From Mycolicibacterium austroafricanum (GTDB taxonomy: Bacteria; Actinomycetota; Actinomycetes; Mycobacteriales; Mycobacteriaceae), in contig NZ_HG964454.1 of NCBI RefSeq assembly GCF_000612725.1, positions 408,897 to 472,896 of the forward strand: DNA of 64,000 bases, written 5' to 3'. Positions 8,960 to 18,466 of the stretch are shown here, one piece after another. Each line of letters starts with the position of its first letter. The stretch's first letter is position 1. Made by a program: the position numbers and the translations under genes. The notes under the pieces are model-generated. The model saw only the letters and a list, made by a program, of their open reading frames with translations, ran no database searches and was not told where the DNA came from.

Positions 8960-9658
8960 TCAGACCGGCCAGCGCTCCCGCCGGTGTGCGGAGTCGAAGA
9001 ACATCCACTCGTACCGGGACGTGGTCACGAAATGCGCACGGGCGGCCGCCTCGTCGGCCGCGGTGAGCAGCGGCCCGGTTCGGTCGGCCAGCGTGAGCAC
9101 CTCGGTGACGGTGGCGGCGAACTCGTCACCGCCGTAGCTGTCGATCCACCGTTGGTAGCGCGGATCCGTCGAGCCGCGCTGAAGCAACTCCGCCCCGACC
9201 TCGGCATAGATCCAGTAGCAGGGCAGCACCGCGGCCATCCCGTCGGCGAAAGCCCCGTCGTACACCGTGGCAAGCAGATAGCTGGTGTAGGCCTGAGTCG
9301 TGGGGGACACCGGCGCCGCGTCGACGCTGTCGGCGGACAGCCCGAGCGCGGGCAGCAGCTCGGCGTGCAGCGCGAGTTCGACGTCGAAGACCTCGGCGGC
9401 GTGCCTGGCGAACATCGCGGTGTCGGAGAGGGTGGGGGCCTTGCCGCCCACGATGGCGAGCGCCCGGGCGTAGGTGCGCAGGTAGTGCACGTCCTGGGCG
9501 ACATAGCCGGCGAAGGCGTCGGGGTCCAGGCTGCCGTCGGTGAGCCCGGTGACGAACGGGTGGGCGATGATCGCGTCGAAGATCGGTGCGATTTCGGTCC
9601 ACAGGCTCGTCGTCCAGGAGTCAGGATTGTTGGGACCGATGCGCGGGGCCACGGTCAT
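8960..9658 (-). CDS. tenA: TenA/thiaminase II family protein
   Basis: 232 residues, all-helical TenA fold: AHPFVTGLTDGSL near the N-terminus, FAGYVAQDVHYL, ALHAELL, and AAVLPCYWIYAEVG with the catalytic cysteine. The C-terminal YEWMFFDSAHRRE tail supplies the second conserved acid. TenA hydrolyses aminopyrimidine products of damaged thiamine so the pyrimidine can be salvaged. No TPP riboswitch was recognised upstream, and no thiamine genes adjoin. It lies 79 bp upstream of the URC operon on the same strand, apparently as a separate unit. Confidence 0.85.
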   Translation of the reverse strand: MTVAPRIGPNNPDSWTTSLWTEIAPIFDAIIAHPFVTGLTDGSLDPDAFAGYVAQDVHYLRTYARALAIVGGKAPTLSDTAMFARHAAEVFDVELALHAELLPALGLSADSVDAAPVSPTTQAYTSYLLATVYDGAFADGMAAVLPCYWIYAEVGAELLQRGSTDPRYQRWIDSYGGDEFAATVTEVLTLADRTGPLLTAADEAAARAHFVTTSRYEWMFFDSAHRRERWPV

Positions 9659-9745
9659 ACCGGTTTCCTTTCAGCGATGAGTTTCCGGCAGCCGCCCGGT
9701 CGATACGGATGTCCACACCGACCGATCTGCCGGAGGCCGACTGTA

Positions 9746-10432
9746 ATGACCGAAACATCCGCCCTGCCGCCCGTGGTCGACTCCCGGACGTGGCGCGAGG
9801 CACTCGACGAGCTCCGCAAGCGTGAGAAGGCCGCCACCCGTGAGCTCGACGCGATCGCCGCGCAGCGCAGGCGTCTGCCGATGGTGCAGATGCCGGACTA
9901 CACGTTGATCGGCGCCGACGGCCCGATCCGTCTCGCCGACATCTTCGCCGGCCGCTCCCAACTCATCGTCTACAACCACATGTGGTCCGACGGCGCCGAG
10001 TGGCAGTGCGGCGGGTGCACCGGCTACACGTCCCAGTTCACCAGGCTGGATTTCCTCGACAACTACGATGCACGGTTCGTCATCGTCACGTCCGGCCCGA
10101 TCGAGGAGGCGTTGGCCTATCGGACGAAGGTGGGCAACACGATGGAGTGGTACTCGTCGGCTCAGAGTCCGTTCGCCGCCGACGTCGACGCCGCGCCGAA
10201 CACCGGGTTCGCGGTCAACGTGTTCCTGCGTGACGGTGACACCGTCTACCGGACCTGGCACACCAACGGTCGGGGGACCGAGCAGCTCAGCTACACGTTC
10301 CCGTTGATCGATGTGCTGCCCTGGGGCCGGCAGGAGGAGTGGCAGGACTCGCCCGAAGGCTGGCCGCAGCGACCGACCTACTCGGGTTGGCTCGATTCCC
10401 CTGACATCGCCCGCGTCTACGGTCCCCGTTGA
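9746..10432 (+). CDS. DUF899 family thioredoxin-like protein
   Basis: 228 residues. The DUF899 pattern is clear: N-terminal helical KREKAATRELDAIAAQRRRLPMV, then a thioredoxin-fold core with LIVYNHMWSDG, a CGGCTGYTSQF cysteine pair, and WHTNGRGTEQLSYTFPLIDVLP. The biochemical role is unknown; the CxxC-like pair and fold suggest redox chemistry. The ATG at 9746 avoids a long unlikely extension read from 8849. The thiol peroxidase gene follows on the same strand after 65 bp, consistent with a small redox cluster. Confidence 0.8.
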   Translation: MTETSALPPVVDSRTWREALDELRKREKAATRELDAIAAQRRRLPMVQMPDYTLIGADGPIRLADIFAGRSQLIVYNHMWSDGAEWQCGGCTGYTSQFTRLDFLDNYDARFVIVTSGPIEEALAYRTKVGNTMEWYSSAQSPFAADVDAAPNTGFAVNVFLRDGDTVYRTWHTNGRGTEQLSYTFPLIDVLPWGRQEEWQDSPEGWPQRPTYSGWLDSPDIARVYGPR

Positions 10433-10497
10433 CCCGCGAGCCAGGGTGCGGCTAACCCCGCCGCGACGGGCCGGGCCACGCTTGGCAGACTGTGCCC

Positions 10498-10995
<498 letters not shown>

Positions 10996-11091
10996 GGCGC
11001 GAAACACCATAAGGGGCGACGCGCCGCGGTAGGTCACCGTTCGGTTCCGGTACCGCATCTCCTTGATTGACCGTCCTGCGACAACGTCAAA

Positions 11092-11110
11092 ACACCACTT
11101 CGGGTGGTGT
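11092..11110. terminator. Small hairpin downstream of tpx
   Basis: ACACCAC-TTCGG-GTGGTGT forms a seven-pair stem 97 bp after the tpx stop and 82 bp before ripD. There is no T-run, so it could be a weak terminator or a regulatory hairpin for ripD. Confidence 0.3.
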
Positions 11111-11191
11111 AGAAGTGGTCATAGTGACTGTTGTTAATCAATGGGTCCGGCACCGCTGAGGCGCCGGCGGCTGGAAAGCGGTGAAAGTGCA

Positions 11192-11818
11192 ATGCGACGC
11201 CTCCTCGTCTTCGTGATCGGTCTCGCCCTGCTGCTGGCGACGCCGGGCTTGGCGACGGCTCAGCCCGCTCGGTCGGCCACCAACCAGAAAGCAGTCGAGG
11301 CCGTGATCGCGCGGGCCCTGTCGCAGCGCGGCGTCCCGTTCGCCTACGGCGGCGGCGGTGCGTCCGGACCGAGCAAGGGCACCGTCGCGGTGCCCGAAGC
11401 AGAGCCGGCGCTGCCGGACCAGGCCGAGGTCGACGCCCAGTCGCTGGACCTGGCACCCGGACTCAACGTGCCGAGCGTCACCCCGAACGTGGCCGCGCCC
11501 ATTCCGGCGCCCACGCCGGCGCCGGCGCCGCGTATCGAGGTGGTCGGTTTCGACGCTTCAGGACTGATGGTCTACGCGTACGCCGGCGTCGGCGTGAAAC
11601 TGCCGAGGTCGTCCGGCGAGATGTACAAGGTGGGCCAGAAAGTCCTTCCGGCCCAGGCACTGCCGGGCGACCTGATCTTCTACGGGCCCGAGGGAACGCA
11701 GAGCGTCGCACTGTTCATCGGCAACGGCCAGATGGTGGAGACCACCGACGCCGGCGTCGCCGTGTCGTCGGTGCGTACCAAGGACATGACGCCGTACCTG
11801 GTCCGCATCATCGCCTGA
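11192..11818 (+). CDS. ripD: RipD-like non-catalytic NlpC/P60 cell-wall protein
   Basis: 208 residues with a signal peptide (MRRLLVFVIGLALLLATPG, cleavage after ATAQ), a proline/alanine-rich linker (about 55-110) and an NlpC/P60 fold. The catalytic cysteine motif DCSGL reads FDASGLM and the catalytic histidine position reads SVALFIGNG. Both changes match M. tuberculosis RipD, which binds peptidoglycan without hydrolysing it. In RipD the proline-rich tail follows the domain; here the linker precedes it. The ATG at 11192 with GAAAG upstream sits directly before the signal peptide. Confidence 0.85.
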   Translation: MRRLLVFVIGLALLLATPGLATAQPARSATNQKAVEAVIARALSQRGVPFAYGGGGASGPSKGTVAVPEAEPALPDQAEVDAQSLDLAPGLNVPSVTPNVAAPIPAPTPAPAPRIEVVGFDASGLMVYAYAGVGVKLPRSSGEMYKVGQKVLPAQALPGDLIFYGPEGTQSVALFIGNGQMVETTDAGVAVSSVRTKDMTPYLVRIIA

Positions 11819-11854
11819 CCGTTCCGGCTCAGGGTCTGATGTTCCGCCTCCGCC

Positions 11855-12817
11855 TCAGGGCGCAACCGATCCCGGCACCCGGTAGGCGAACGACTTCTTC
11901 TGCCGCTCCTTCATCTTCTCCAGGCACTCGTGGTGCTTGCGGGCGTGATACGCCAGCGGGAAGTAGGTCAGCCGGTCCGGGAGCACGCGGTAGGCGGTCC
12001 TGATCAGTGCATAGATGCGGACCAGTTGCCGCTGTTCCTCTGGACTCCACGTGACGCCCAGTTTGGCCCGCAAGCGGGGATCGAGCAGACCGACGATCGA
12101 CAGGTAGTTCAGCCGCAGGCCGCGCCGCGCTGTGGCCCGCGCCAACGGGTGCAGCGCCCTGGGCAGTGCAGCTGGCAGCGTGACGTCGCCCGTCCGCATC
12201 TCGTCCACGAGCTTCAGTGCCTGTGGTGTGCCTTCGAGTTTGTCGATCATCTCCTCGAAGTAGCGGTCCATCTCCTCGCGCGTCTCCGGGTAGCCCCCCA
12301 TCGGAACGTGGAGCAGCCGTGCGAGCCTGCGGTTGTCGCGCAGCAGTTCATCCTTTTCGACGTCGGTGAACTCCCGGCCGATCAGCAATGTTCCGGCCTG
12401 CGCCGTGACGATGTAACCGGTAGCGATGACCCATTGGTAGGCCTCGGGATTCAGCGCGCTGATCTGCTTACCTGTGGTATCGCTCTTCATCGTCAGCGGC
12501 TGGTGCATCGCACGGACGCGGTTCCCCTCTGCGACGGCCTCGGTCAGACCGTAGGTCCACCGCAGCACCGAGTCGATCGAGCGGATGGCCCGCCCGCCCT
12601 GATCGCCATGGAACGCCGCCGAGTAACGGCCGGTGATCTCGGCGATCACCGGATGCATCGCCTGCATCATGAACGCGGCACCGTCGAGGATCAGGAATGT
12701 CCACCGCCCGGTGTGCTCGGCGGTGAGCGAGTCCAGCGGCACCAGATCGGGCACCCCCGGATTCGCGAAGTCGGCGGAGAACTCAGTGTCCGGTTCAGAA
12801 TTCCTGATGGCGGTCAT
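11855..12817 (-). CDS. DUF2236 / MpaB-like oxygenase-fold protein
   Basis: 320 residues. Segments WTFLILDGAAFMMQAMHPVIAEIT, FHGDQGGRAIRSIDSVLRWTYG and the VRAMHQPLTM histidine motif define DUF2236, the family of rubber oxygenase Lcp and fungal MpaB, generally heme-linked oxygenases or dehydratases; the substrate is unknown. The start at 12817 is supported by AGGAGG just upstream; a longer read-through would run into the divergent TetR gene. The divergent layout with a TetR gene 83 bp away implies control by that regulator. Confidence 0.78.
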   Translation of the reverse strand: MTAIRNSEPDTEFSADFANPGVPDLVPLDSLTAEHTGRWTFLILDGAAFMMQAMHPVIAEITGRYSAAFHGDQGGRAIRSIDSVLRWTYGLTEAVAEGNRVRAMHQPLTMKSDTTGKQISALNPEAYQWVIATGYIVTAQAGTLLIGREFTDVEKDELLRDNRRLARLLHVPMGGYPETREEMDRYFEEMIDKLEGTPQALKLVDEMRTGDVTLPAALPRALHPLARATARRGLRLNYLSIVGLLDPRLRAKLGVTWSPEEQRQLVRIYALIRTAYRVLPDRLTYFPLAYHARKHHECLEKMKERQKKSFAYRVPGSVAP

Positions 12818-12862
12818 GACTGCGGCAAACCTCCTGTAGCTGGGTTTGCCGCACGCTAATAT

Positions 12863-12874
12863 GACCGAAAGGTC
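12863..12874. promoter_or_regulatory. Inverted repeat between the DUF2236 and TetR genes
   Basis: GACC-GAAA-GGTC sits in the 83-bp divergent intergenic region, with an AT-rich CTAATATG just to its left that could serve as a -10 element. It is the natural candidate operator for the TetR regulator on both promoters. Position and symmetry are seen; binding is inferred. Confidence 0.4.
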
Positions 12875-12900
12875 GCATTCAAGTCGCGTCAGGAGCCCTG

Positions 12901-13530
12901 ATGAGCTCAAGTAAGCACATTTCAGAGCGCCGCAAGCTGCCGCAGCAGCAGAGGTCCCGCGAGATGGTCGCAAAAATAGTGGCATCCACGGCGAGCTTGC
13001 TGCTCAAGACCGACCCCGATCAGTTGACCACCAACCTAATTGCCGACAAGGCCGGCGTCAGCAAGGGTTCGATCTATCAGTACTTCGCCGACAAGGACGC
13101 GATCATCAACGCCGCGATCGAACAGCTGGCCGCCCAGCAGGCGCCGGTGATCGAGGAGATGCTCAGGTCGGTCACCCTCGTCCAGCCGGAGGCGGCGATG
13201 CAGTCCTCGATCGACATCCTCATCGACGTCACGATCGCCAATCGGCGCTTGATCCGCTACCTCGCCGAGCGACCTGACTACACAAGGACCTTCGAGAACA
13301 TCTCGGGCCTCAACGCAACGCTGCTCGCGATGGCAACGCTGCATATGGGCCACTACCGCGACCAGTACCGCCACGAGCTGAGTCCGCGCGCGTTGGCATG
13401 GCTGTTTTTCAACATGGCGGTGTCCACCACCTTGCGCTACATCGAATCCGACGATCCGATCAGCCTGGAAGAGCTGCGCAGCGGCCTCAAGTTCGCCTCC
13501 GCGGGACTGTTGAGCGGCAGCAAGACCTAA
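12901..13530 (+). CDS. TetR/AcrR family transcriptional regulator
   Basis: 209 residues. The N-terminal HTH is complete (LIADKAGVSKGSIYQYFADKDAII, about 45-70). The C-terminal ligand domain is divergent and helical. Such proteins repress neighbouring genes until a small ligand binds; the divergent DUF2236 gene is the likely target, along with its own promoter. ATG at 12901 follows AGGAG. Confidence 0.88.
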   Translation: MSSSKHISERRKLPQQQRSREMVAKIVASTASLLLKTDPDQLTTNLIADKAGVSKGSIYQYFADKDAIINAAIEQLAAQQAPVIEEMLRSVTLVQPEAAMQSSIDILIDVTIANRRLIRYLAERPDYTRTFENISGLNATLLAMATLHMGHYRDQYRHELSPRALAWLFFNMAVSTTLRYIESDDPISLEELRSGLKFASAGLLSGSKT

Positions 13531-13883
13531 CAGCGCAGCGAAAACAATTGCGGTGCAACTGTTTCCGATGCACGGCGCGCGGTTCAGGCGACCCCGTCAG
13601 CACATGCGGATAGCAAACACATTTCCGAGAGGTTAAGTGTGCCGCACCTCACCGTGAACTTGTTCGCTATCCACAGGTGTGCGATCGCCGCTACACTCCC
13701 GCAGGACGCCGGCGACACGTCCTGTCCTGCCGATCCGGGTTGAGGTCGACTCAATCACGAATACCGCCCTCGGGGACGAGTTTTCTCTAAATATTGCGGG
13801 ATTGACGGCCGTCGATTAATCTCGTCTCGCCGAACCAAGTCACCGTCCAGGGCTCCTGGACCACCCCCCGCAAAGGACCAAAC
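13531..13883. other. 353-bp intergenic region, no gene
   Basis: No supportable ORF on either strand. A CTACACTCC box near 13691 resembles a mycobacterial -10 element (TANNNT), with AAATATTG near 13790 as another AT-rich patch. The region probably holds the promoter and leader of the PE-PPE gene. Confidence 0.4.
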
Positions 13884-15089
13884 GTGCGCGGACTCCTCGC
13901 CGCGGCCGGTGCCGCATCGGTTGCTGCACTGGGCGTCACCTGCCCCTCGCCGTACACCTTGGCAGCAAATGTCTTGACGGTGACCGGCTACACCGCGGGC
14001 GGGGCCCTCGAGTGGGACATGAGTGAGGTCTTCCAGGGCAGCTACTGCGATGCCGACTCCGGGAACACCTGCACCCCGGTCAAATACCTGTCAGGCGTGC
14101 CGCTGGTGGGGGAGTACGACGGACTGCGGGCGCTGCGGTCGGCCATCACATCGTCGACGGGCGAGACGGTGGTGCTGGCGTACTCCCAGGGCGCGCTGAT
14201 CGCAGCGGACTGGATCGAGCAGAACGCGGGCACCTCAGGCAGCCCCAGTCCGGAGAATCTGTCGTTCGTGTTCCTCGGCAACTCGCTGCGCAAGTACGGT
14301 GGTGTGCGGCCGGCCTATGAGATCGATCCGCCCACACCGGAGAGCGACTACCACGTCACCGACATCGCCATCGAGTACGACGGCGCCGCGGACTTCCCGG
14401 ACAATCCGTTCAACCTTCTCGCACTCGCGAACGCGTTCGCCGGATTCCAGTACGTGCACATCTACGGCTACGACGACGTGGATCTCGAAAACGACGAGAA
14501 ACTGGTGTGGAACGACGGTAACACCACCTATGTTCTGATCCGGCGGGAGAACATCCCGCTGCTGGAGCCGTTGCGTCTGATGGGTCTCCACGAGCTGGCC
14601 GACCAACTCAACGGCCCGCTCAAGGAGATCATCGACTCCGCCTACAACCGCGACTATCCGGGGCTGGTCGATTCCACCCCGCAGCGCGCTGCCACACAGG
14701 ACCTTTCCGCGCTGCAGGTCGACGAGGATGACGAGGTCGAGGAGGTCGGCGAAGTCACCGACGCCGCAGCCGACGATATCGACGCCGCGGCCGACAAGGC
14801 CTCCGACGACATCTCCGACATCGACGACGAAAGCGCCTCTTCCGCAGTCGATTCCGAGGAAGATGCCGGTGACGGCGCTGACACTGAGAGCGGTGACACC
14901 GACGGCGGCGATCTGCTCGACGACAGTTCCGAAGAGGACAGCGCAGACGACTCCACCGGCGGGTCCGCGCCCGACTCCGACGACTCGGCCTCAGAGCCGA
15001 CATCGGGCGCCGGCGACGATTCCTCCGCGCCGTCCGCGTCGGAAGCGGATTCAGACTCCGGCTCCGACGCGGAGGGCTCGGCCGAGTAG
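13884..15089 (+). CDS. Exported PE-PPE-domain protein with acidic Asp/Ser/Glu tail
   Basis: 401 residues from GTG (AAAGGA eight bases upstream). A short secretion signal (MRGLLAAAGAASVAALGV) is followed by a PE-PPE serine-esterase-like domain (about 25-255): VTGYTAGGALEWDMSEVF, and a nucleophile elbow VVLAYSQGALIAADW. No PE or PPE N-terminal domain is present. From about residue 275 the protein is a highly acidic low-complexity tail of Asp, Glu, Ser and Ala. Such domains are alpha/beta hydrolases, some acting on acylated trehaloses. Cell-surface location is inferred from the signal. Confidence 0.75.
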   Translation: MRGLLAAAGAASVAALGVTCPSPYTLAANVLTVTGYTAGGALEWDMSEVFQGSYCDADSGNTCTPVKYLSGVPLVGEYDGLRALRSAITSSTGETVVLAYSQGALIAADWIEQNAGTSGSPSPENLSFVFLGNSLRKYGGVRPAYEIDPPTPESDYHVTDIAIEYDGAADFPDNPFNLLALANAFAGFQYVHIYGYDDVDLENDEKLVWNDGNTTYVLIRRENIPLLEPLRLMGLHELADQLNGPLKEIIDSAYNRDYPGLVDSTPQRAATQDLSALQVDEDDEVEEVGEVTDAAADDIDAAADKASDDISDIDDESASSAVDSEEDAGDGADTESGDTDGGDLLDDSSEEDSADDSTGGSAPDSDDSASEPTSGAGDDSSAPSASEADSDSGSDAEGSAE

Positions 15090-15136
15090 CTCGGCACGCC
15101 CGTAGGGCAGATCACATGTCTTGCTGCGCAAGGTGA

Positions 15137-15168
15137 TTGCCCGGTATCGCCGCGGCAGTGCCTACACT
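15137..15168 (+). promoter_or_regulatory. Candidate promoter of a leaderless FAAL transcript
   Basis: TACACT at 15163-15168 lies seven bases before the ATG at 15175, so transcription would begin at or near the start codon; leaderless mRNAs are common in mycobacteria. A possible -35 TTGCCC at 15137 is 20 bp away, slightly too far to be convincing. Confidence 0.4.
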
Positions 15169-15174
15169 GCAGTC

Positions 15175-16998
15175 ATGCATCGCGATACGGGTCGGGACGT
15201 CGTCGTCCCTGAAGGCCTGCTCCGGATCGAGGATTGCCTCGATGCCACAGGTGGCATCGCGTTGCCCCCCGGCGTGACGTTGATCTCGCTGATCGAACGC
15301 AACATCGCCAACGTGGGCGACACCGTCGCCTACCGCTATCTGGACTTCTCGGGGCCGACCGGAGGCCACGCCGTCGAGATGACGTGGAACGCGCTCGGTG
15401 TGCGGATGCGGGCGATCGGTGCGCACGTGCAACGGCACGCGGCCCGTGGGGACCGGGTGGCGGTCCTGGCACCGCAGGGTCTGGAGTACGTCGCCGGATT
15501 CTTCGCCGCGGTCAAGGCGGGAATGATCGCGGTGCCACTGTTCGCCCCCGAACTGCCCGGTCACGCCGAGCGCCTCGACGTCGCGTTGCGCGACGCGCGA
15601 CCGGCCGCGGTGCTGACGACATCGGCTGCTCGCCAAGCGGTCGACGACTTCCTGGCGGCGATGAGTACCGCCGACCGCCCCGCGGTCATCGTCATCGACG
15701 ACATCCCCGACACCGCCGCGCACGACTTCGATCCTGTGAACATCGACGTCGACGACGTCTCCCACCTGCAGTACACGGGCGGAGCGACGCGCGCGCCGGT
15801 CGGGGTGGAGATCACGCACCGCGCCGTGGGAACCAACCTGTTACAGATGATCTTGTCGATCGACCTCCTCGACCGGAACACTCACGGCGTCAGCTGGCTA
15901 CCGCTCTATCACGACATGGGGTTGTCCATGATCGGGTTCCCCGCGGTGTACGGGGGGCATTCCACGCTGATGTCGCCGACGGCGTTCGTCCGCCGACCGT
16001 CGCGCTGGATCGAGGCGTTGTCGGCGGGTTCGCGCACCGGCCGCGTGGTGACCGCCGCGCCTAACTTCGCCTACGAGTGGACCGCTGCGCGGGGCGTTCC
16101 CGCCGACGGGTCCGGCATCGACCTGCGCAACGTGGTGATGATCATCGGCTCCGAGCCGGTCAGTATCGACGCCATCAGGTCCTTCAACGCCGCCTTCGCG
16201 CCATTCAACCTGCCGCGCACCGCCTTCAAGCCGTCCTACGGTCTGGCCGAGGCCACCCTGTTCGTCTCGACCATCGCGCCCGATGCCGAGGCCGGCGTTG
16301 TCCATCTCGATCGGCAGGGGCTCACCGACGGTCGCGCCACACCGGTTCCGGCCGATCATCCGCAGGCGGTCGCTCACGTGTCCTGCGGCCACGTCGCCCG
16401 CAGTCAGTGGTGCGTGATCGTCGACGAGAACGGCGACGAGCTGCCGGACGGCGGTGTCGGCGAGATCTGGCTGCAGGGCGACAACATCGGCCGCGGCTAC
16501 TGGGGGCGGCCCGAGGAGACCGAAACCACTTTCCACGGTCGACTGGGCCGCACGTCGACCTCGGGCAGCCACGCCGCGGGCGCCGAGGCCGACCGAACCT
16601 GGCTGCGCACAGGTGATCTCGGGTTCTACCTGGACGGTGAGCTGTATGTCACCGGCCGCATCGCCGACCAGGTCTGCGTCGACGGGCGCTGTCACTATCC
16701 GCAGGACATCGAGGCCACCGTGGCCGACGCGTCAACGATCGTCCGGCGCGGGTACGTCGCGGCCTTCACCGTCGACGGTGACGCACGGGTGGTCGTCGTG
16801 GCCGAACGCGCGGCGGGAACCGCACGGGTGGACCGCGCTGCGGCGATCGAGGCGATCAAAGCCGCGGTGATGCGGCACCACACGATTGCCGTCGCCGACG
16901 TCCGGGTGGTCCCCGCAGGCGCCATTCCGCGCACCACCAGCGGCAAGCTGGCCCGGCGCGCATGCCGCGCCGACTACCTGCGAGGGACGTTCGGCTGA
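15175..16998 (+). CDS. Fatty acyl-AMP ligase (FadD/FAAL family)
   Basis: 607 residues. Adenylation motifs: YTGGATRAPVGVEITH (P-loop, variant), WLPLYHDMGLS, KPSYGLAEATLF and the C-terminal PRTTSGKLARR catalytic lysine. The LPLYHDMGL and VGTNLLQM context with the extra segment is typical of FAALs, which activate fatty acids as acyl-AMP for polyketide synthases rather than as acyl-CoA. The loop usually SGSTR reads YTGGATRAP, an unusual change. No PKS gene adjoins. No ribosome-binding site precedes the ATG, in line with a leaderless message. Confidence 0.83.
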   Translation: MHRDTGRDVVVPEGLLRIEDCLDATGGIALPPGVTLISLIERNIANVGDTVAYRYLDFSGPTGGHAVEMTWNALGVRMRAIGAHVQRHAARGDRVAVLAPQGLEYVAGFFAAVKAGMIAVPLFAPELPGHAERLDVALRDARPAAVLTTSAARQAVDDFLAAMSTADRPAVIVIDDIPDTAAHDFDPVNIDVDDVSHLQYTGGATRAPVGVEITHRAVGTNLLQMILSIDLLDRNTHGVSWLPLYHDMGLSMIGFPAVYGGHSTLMSPTAFVRRPSRWIEALSAGSRTGRVVTAAPNFAYEWTAARGVPADGSGIDLRNVVMIIGSEPVSIDAIRSFNAAFAPFNLPRTAFKPSYGLAEATLFVSTIAPDAEAGVVHLDRQGLTDGRATPVPADHPQAVAHVSCGHVARSQWCVIVDENGDELPDGGVGEIWLQGDNIGRGYWGRPEETETTFHGRLGRTSTSGSHAAGAEADRTWLRTGDLGFYLDGELYVTGRIADQVCVDGRCHYPQDIEATVADASTIVRRGYVAAFTVDGDARVVVVAERAAGTARVDRAAAIEAIKAAVMRHHTIAVADVRVVPAGAIPRTTSGKLARRACRADYLRGTFG

Positions 16999-17002
16999 TC
17001 CG

Positions 17003-17712
17003 TCAGGCGGCGGGGAGTGCTCCGGCGACGGTGTACATCAGTACCAGACCCGGCAGCAGGTTGGTCACCTGGTGGGCGACGATGCTCGCGGTGAGGTTCG
17101 CTGCATAGAGGCGCGCCAGCCCGATCGGGATCGCCACCACCAACAACAGCGGTACCCGGCTCCACTCGAGGTGGGCGATCGAGAACACCACGGTGGTGAC
17201 CCCGAATGCGACCCACCGTCCCCACCGCTGTTCCACGGCGCCCCAGAGCAACCCGCGATAGACGATCTCCTCACAGATCGGCGCGATCACCGCGATGAGG
17301 ACGAACACCGCGACGGCCCACCCCCAACTGGCACGCAGCCCGCTGAACACCTCACCGGCCGCGGAGTTCGCGTCCTCACCGATGATCTGGACCCACAACA
17401 GTGCAGCCGGAATCGTGACGAACAGGCCCAGGATGCCGAACAACAAGCCGATTCCGGCACTGCGCCAGGACCATTGCAGCCGTAGATCGAGCCGCGGACC
17501 GTTTCCCGCCAACAGGTGACGAGGATCGCCAGGCCGGCTGCCACCGCGCTCGGCACGCCGACGACCAGCACGATGGTCGAGATCTGCGGCTGTCCCGAAC
17601 CCGCGATCGCCATAGCCAGCAGTAGCGAGGTCAGCAGGTAGGCCGACTCGACGAGCAGGAAGGCGCCCAGTCCCCAGCGGTGGCGAGGCACAGTCTGCTG
17701 TTCGACGACCAC
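17003..17712 (-). pseudogene. CPBP-family intramembrane metalloprotease, frameshifted
   Basis: Two overlapping reading frames together make one CPBP (Abi/CAAX) protease. The first (17712 down to about 17510) carries two membrane segments; the second (about 17512 down to 17003) holds the EEIVYRGLLWG glutamate/arginine motif, SIAHLEW and VAHQVTN histidine motifs. They join if one C is restored near 17508 (GTCACC-TGTTGGCG read as VT-LLAGN). Either a true frameshift, a sequencing error, or programmed slippage. The catalytic motifs are all intact, which suggests a recent event or an error. Confidence 0.7.
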
Positions 17713-17733
17713 AGACGAACGCTAGTTCACGAC

Positions 17734-18378
17734 TCAGCTGATGGCGATGAAGGGACTGATCACATCGCGCACGAACTGGGCGACGTTGATGGACGGGTTA
17801 CCGTCGGGGAAGCTCACCGTGGCCAGCACGTTGCCGCCCGCGTCGGCGAAGTTGCCGTCCGCGCGATCCTGGTGGGACGACGAGGTCACCAGGATGATCC
17901 CCGTGGTGCCCGCCTGTTTGGCCAGCGGCACCGAGAACGCGGCGTTCTGCACCGTGCTGTTGGCCCTGTCCTCGACGATGATCCGCTCGTCGGGGATGCC
18001 GTAAAGCCGCAGCATGTTGCGCATCTGCCTGGCCTCGGTCTTGCCGTTGCGAGGGTTCCCACCGGTCACGATGATCGGGGACTGCGGAAACATGTGCCCG
18101 ACCGCCATCCCCGCGAGCACCCGGGTGTGCAGGATCAGACGCATCGTGCCGTCGGGTTTGAGCCCGTAACCGAGAATGACGATCGCCGGCTTCGAGAAGT
18201 CCTTGACCACAAGCGGTGGCGCGGCCGTGGCGGTCCCCGCGGCAGGCCCGACGGCCAGCGGCGTGACCGCCAACGCCAGCGCGACGAGCAGCGCGCTGAA
18301 CCGGGCCGCCAGTCCGCGGCGCATCACTGCAGAACCGTGAGTCATCATCGGGTTCATCGCCGCGACGCCCGAAGTCAT
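17734..18378 (-). CDS. Exported YdcF/SanA-like DUF218 protein
   Basis: About 214 residues if started at 18378; methionines at 18345 or 18324 are equally possible and sit closer to the signal peptide (MRRGLAARFSALLVALALAV, AAPP cleavage). The mature part is DUF218: AIVILGYGLKPDG, IIVTGGNPRNGKTEARQM, ERIIVEDRANSTVQNA and ILVTSSSHQDRA. The family is linked to envelope maintenance in enterobacteria; no reaction is established. Convergent to nothing; it is divergent from the small exported gene at 18467. Confidence 0.75.
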   Translation of the reverse strand: MTSGVAAMNPMMTHGSAVMRRGLAARFSALLVALALAVTPLAVGPAAGTATAAPPLVVKDFSKPAIVILGYGLKPDGTMRLILHTRVLAGMAVGHMFPQSPIIVTGGNPRNGKTEARQMRNMLRLYGIPDERIIVEDRANSTVQNAAFSVPLAKQAGTTGIILVTSSSHQDRADGNFADAGGNVLATVSFPDGNPSINVAQFVRDVISPFIAIS

Positions 18379-18466
18379 TACGGTCCGGTCTCGAACCGCG
18401 AACGATGCGTGATCATCGGGCCCCGGTGTTCGCATGTTCGGCCCTGACGTGGTGTCGTGGAACGTG

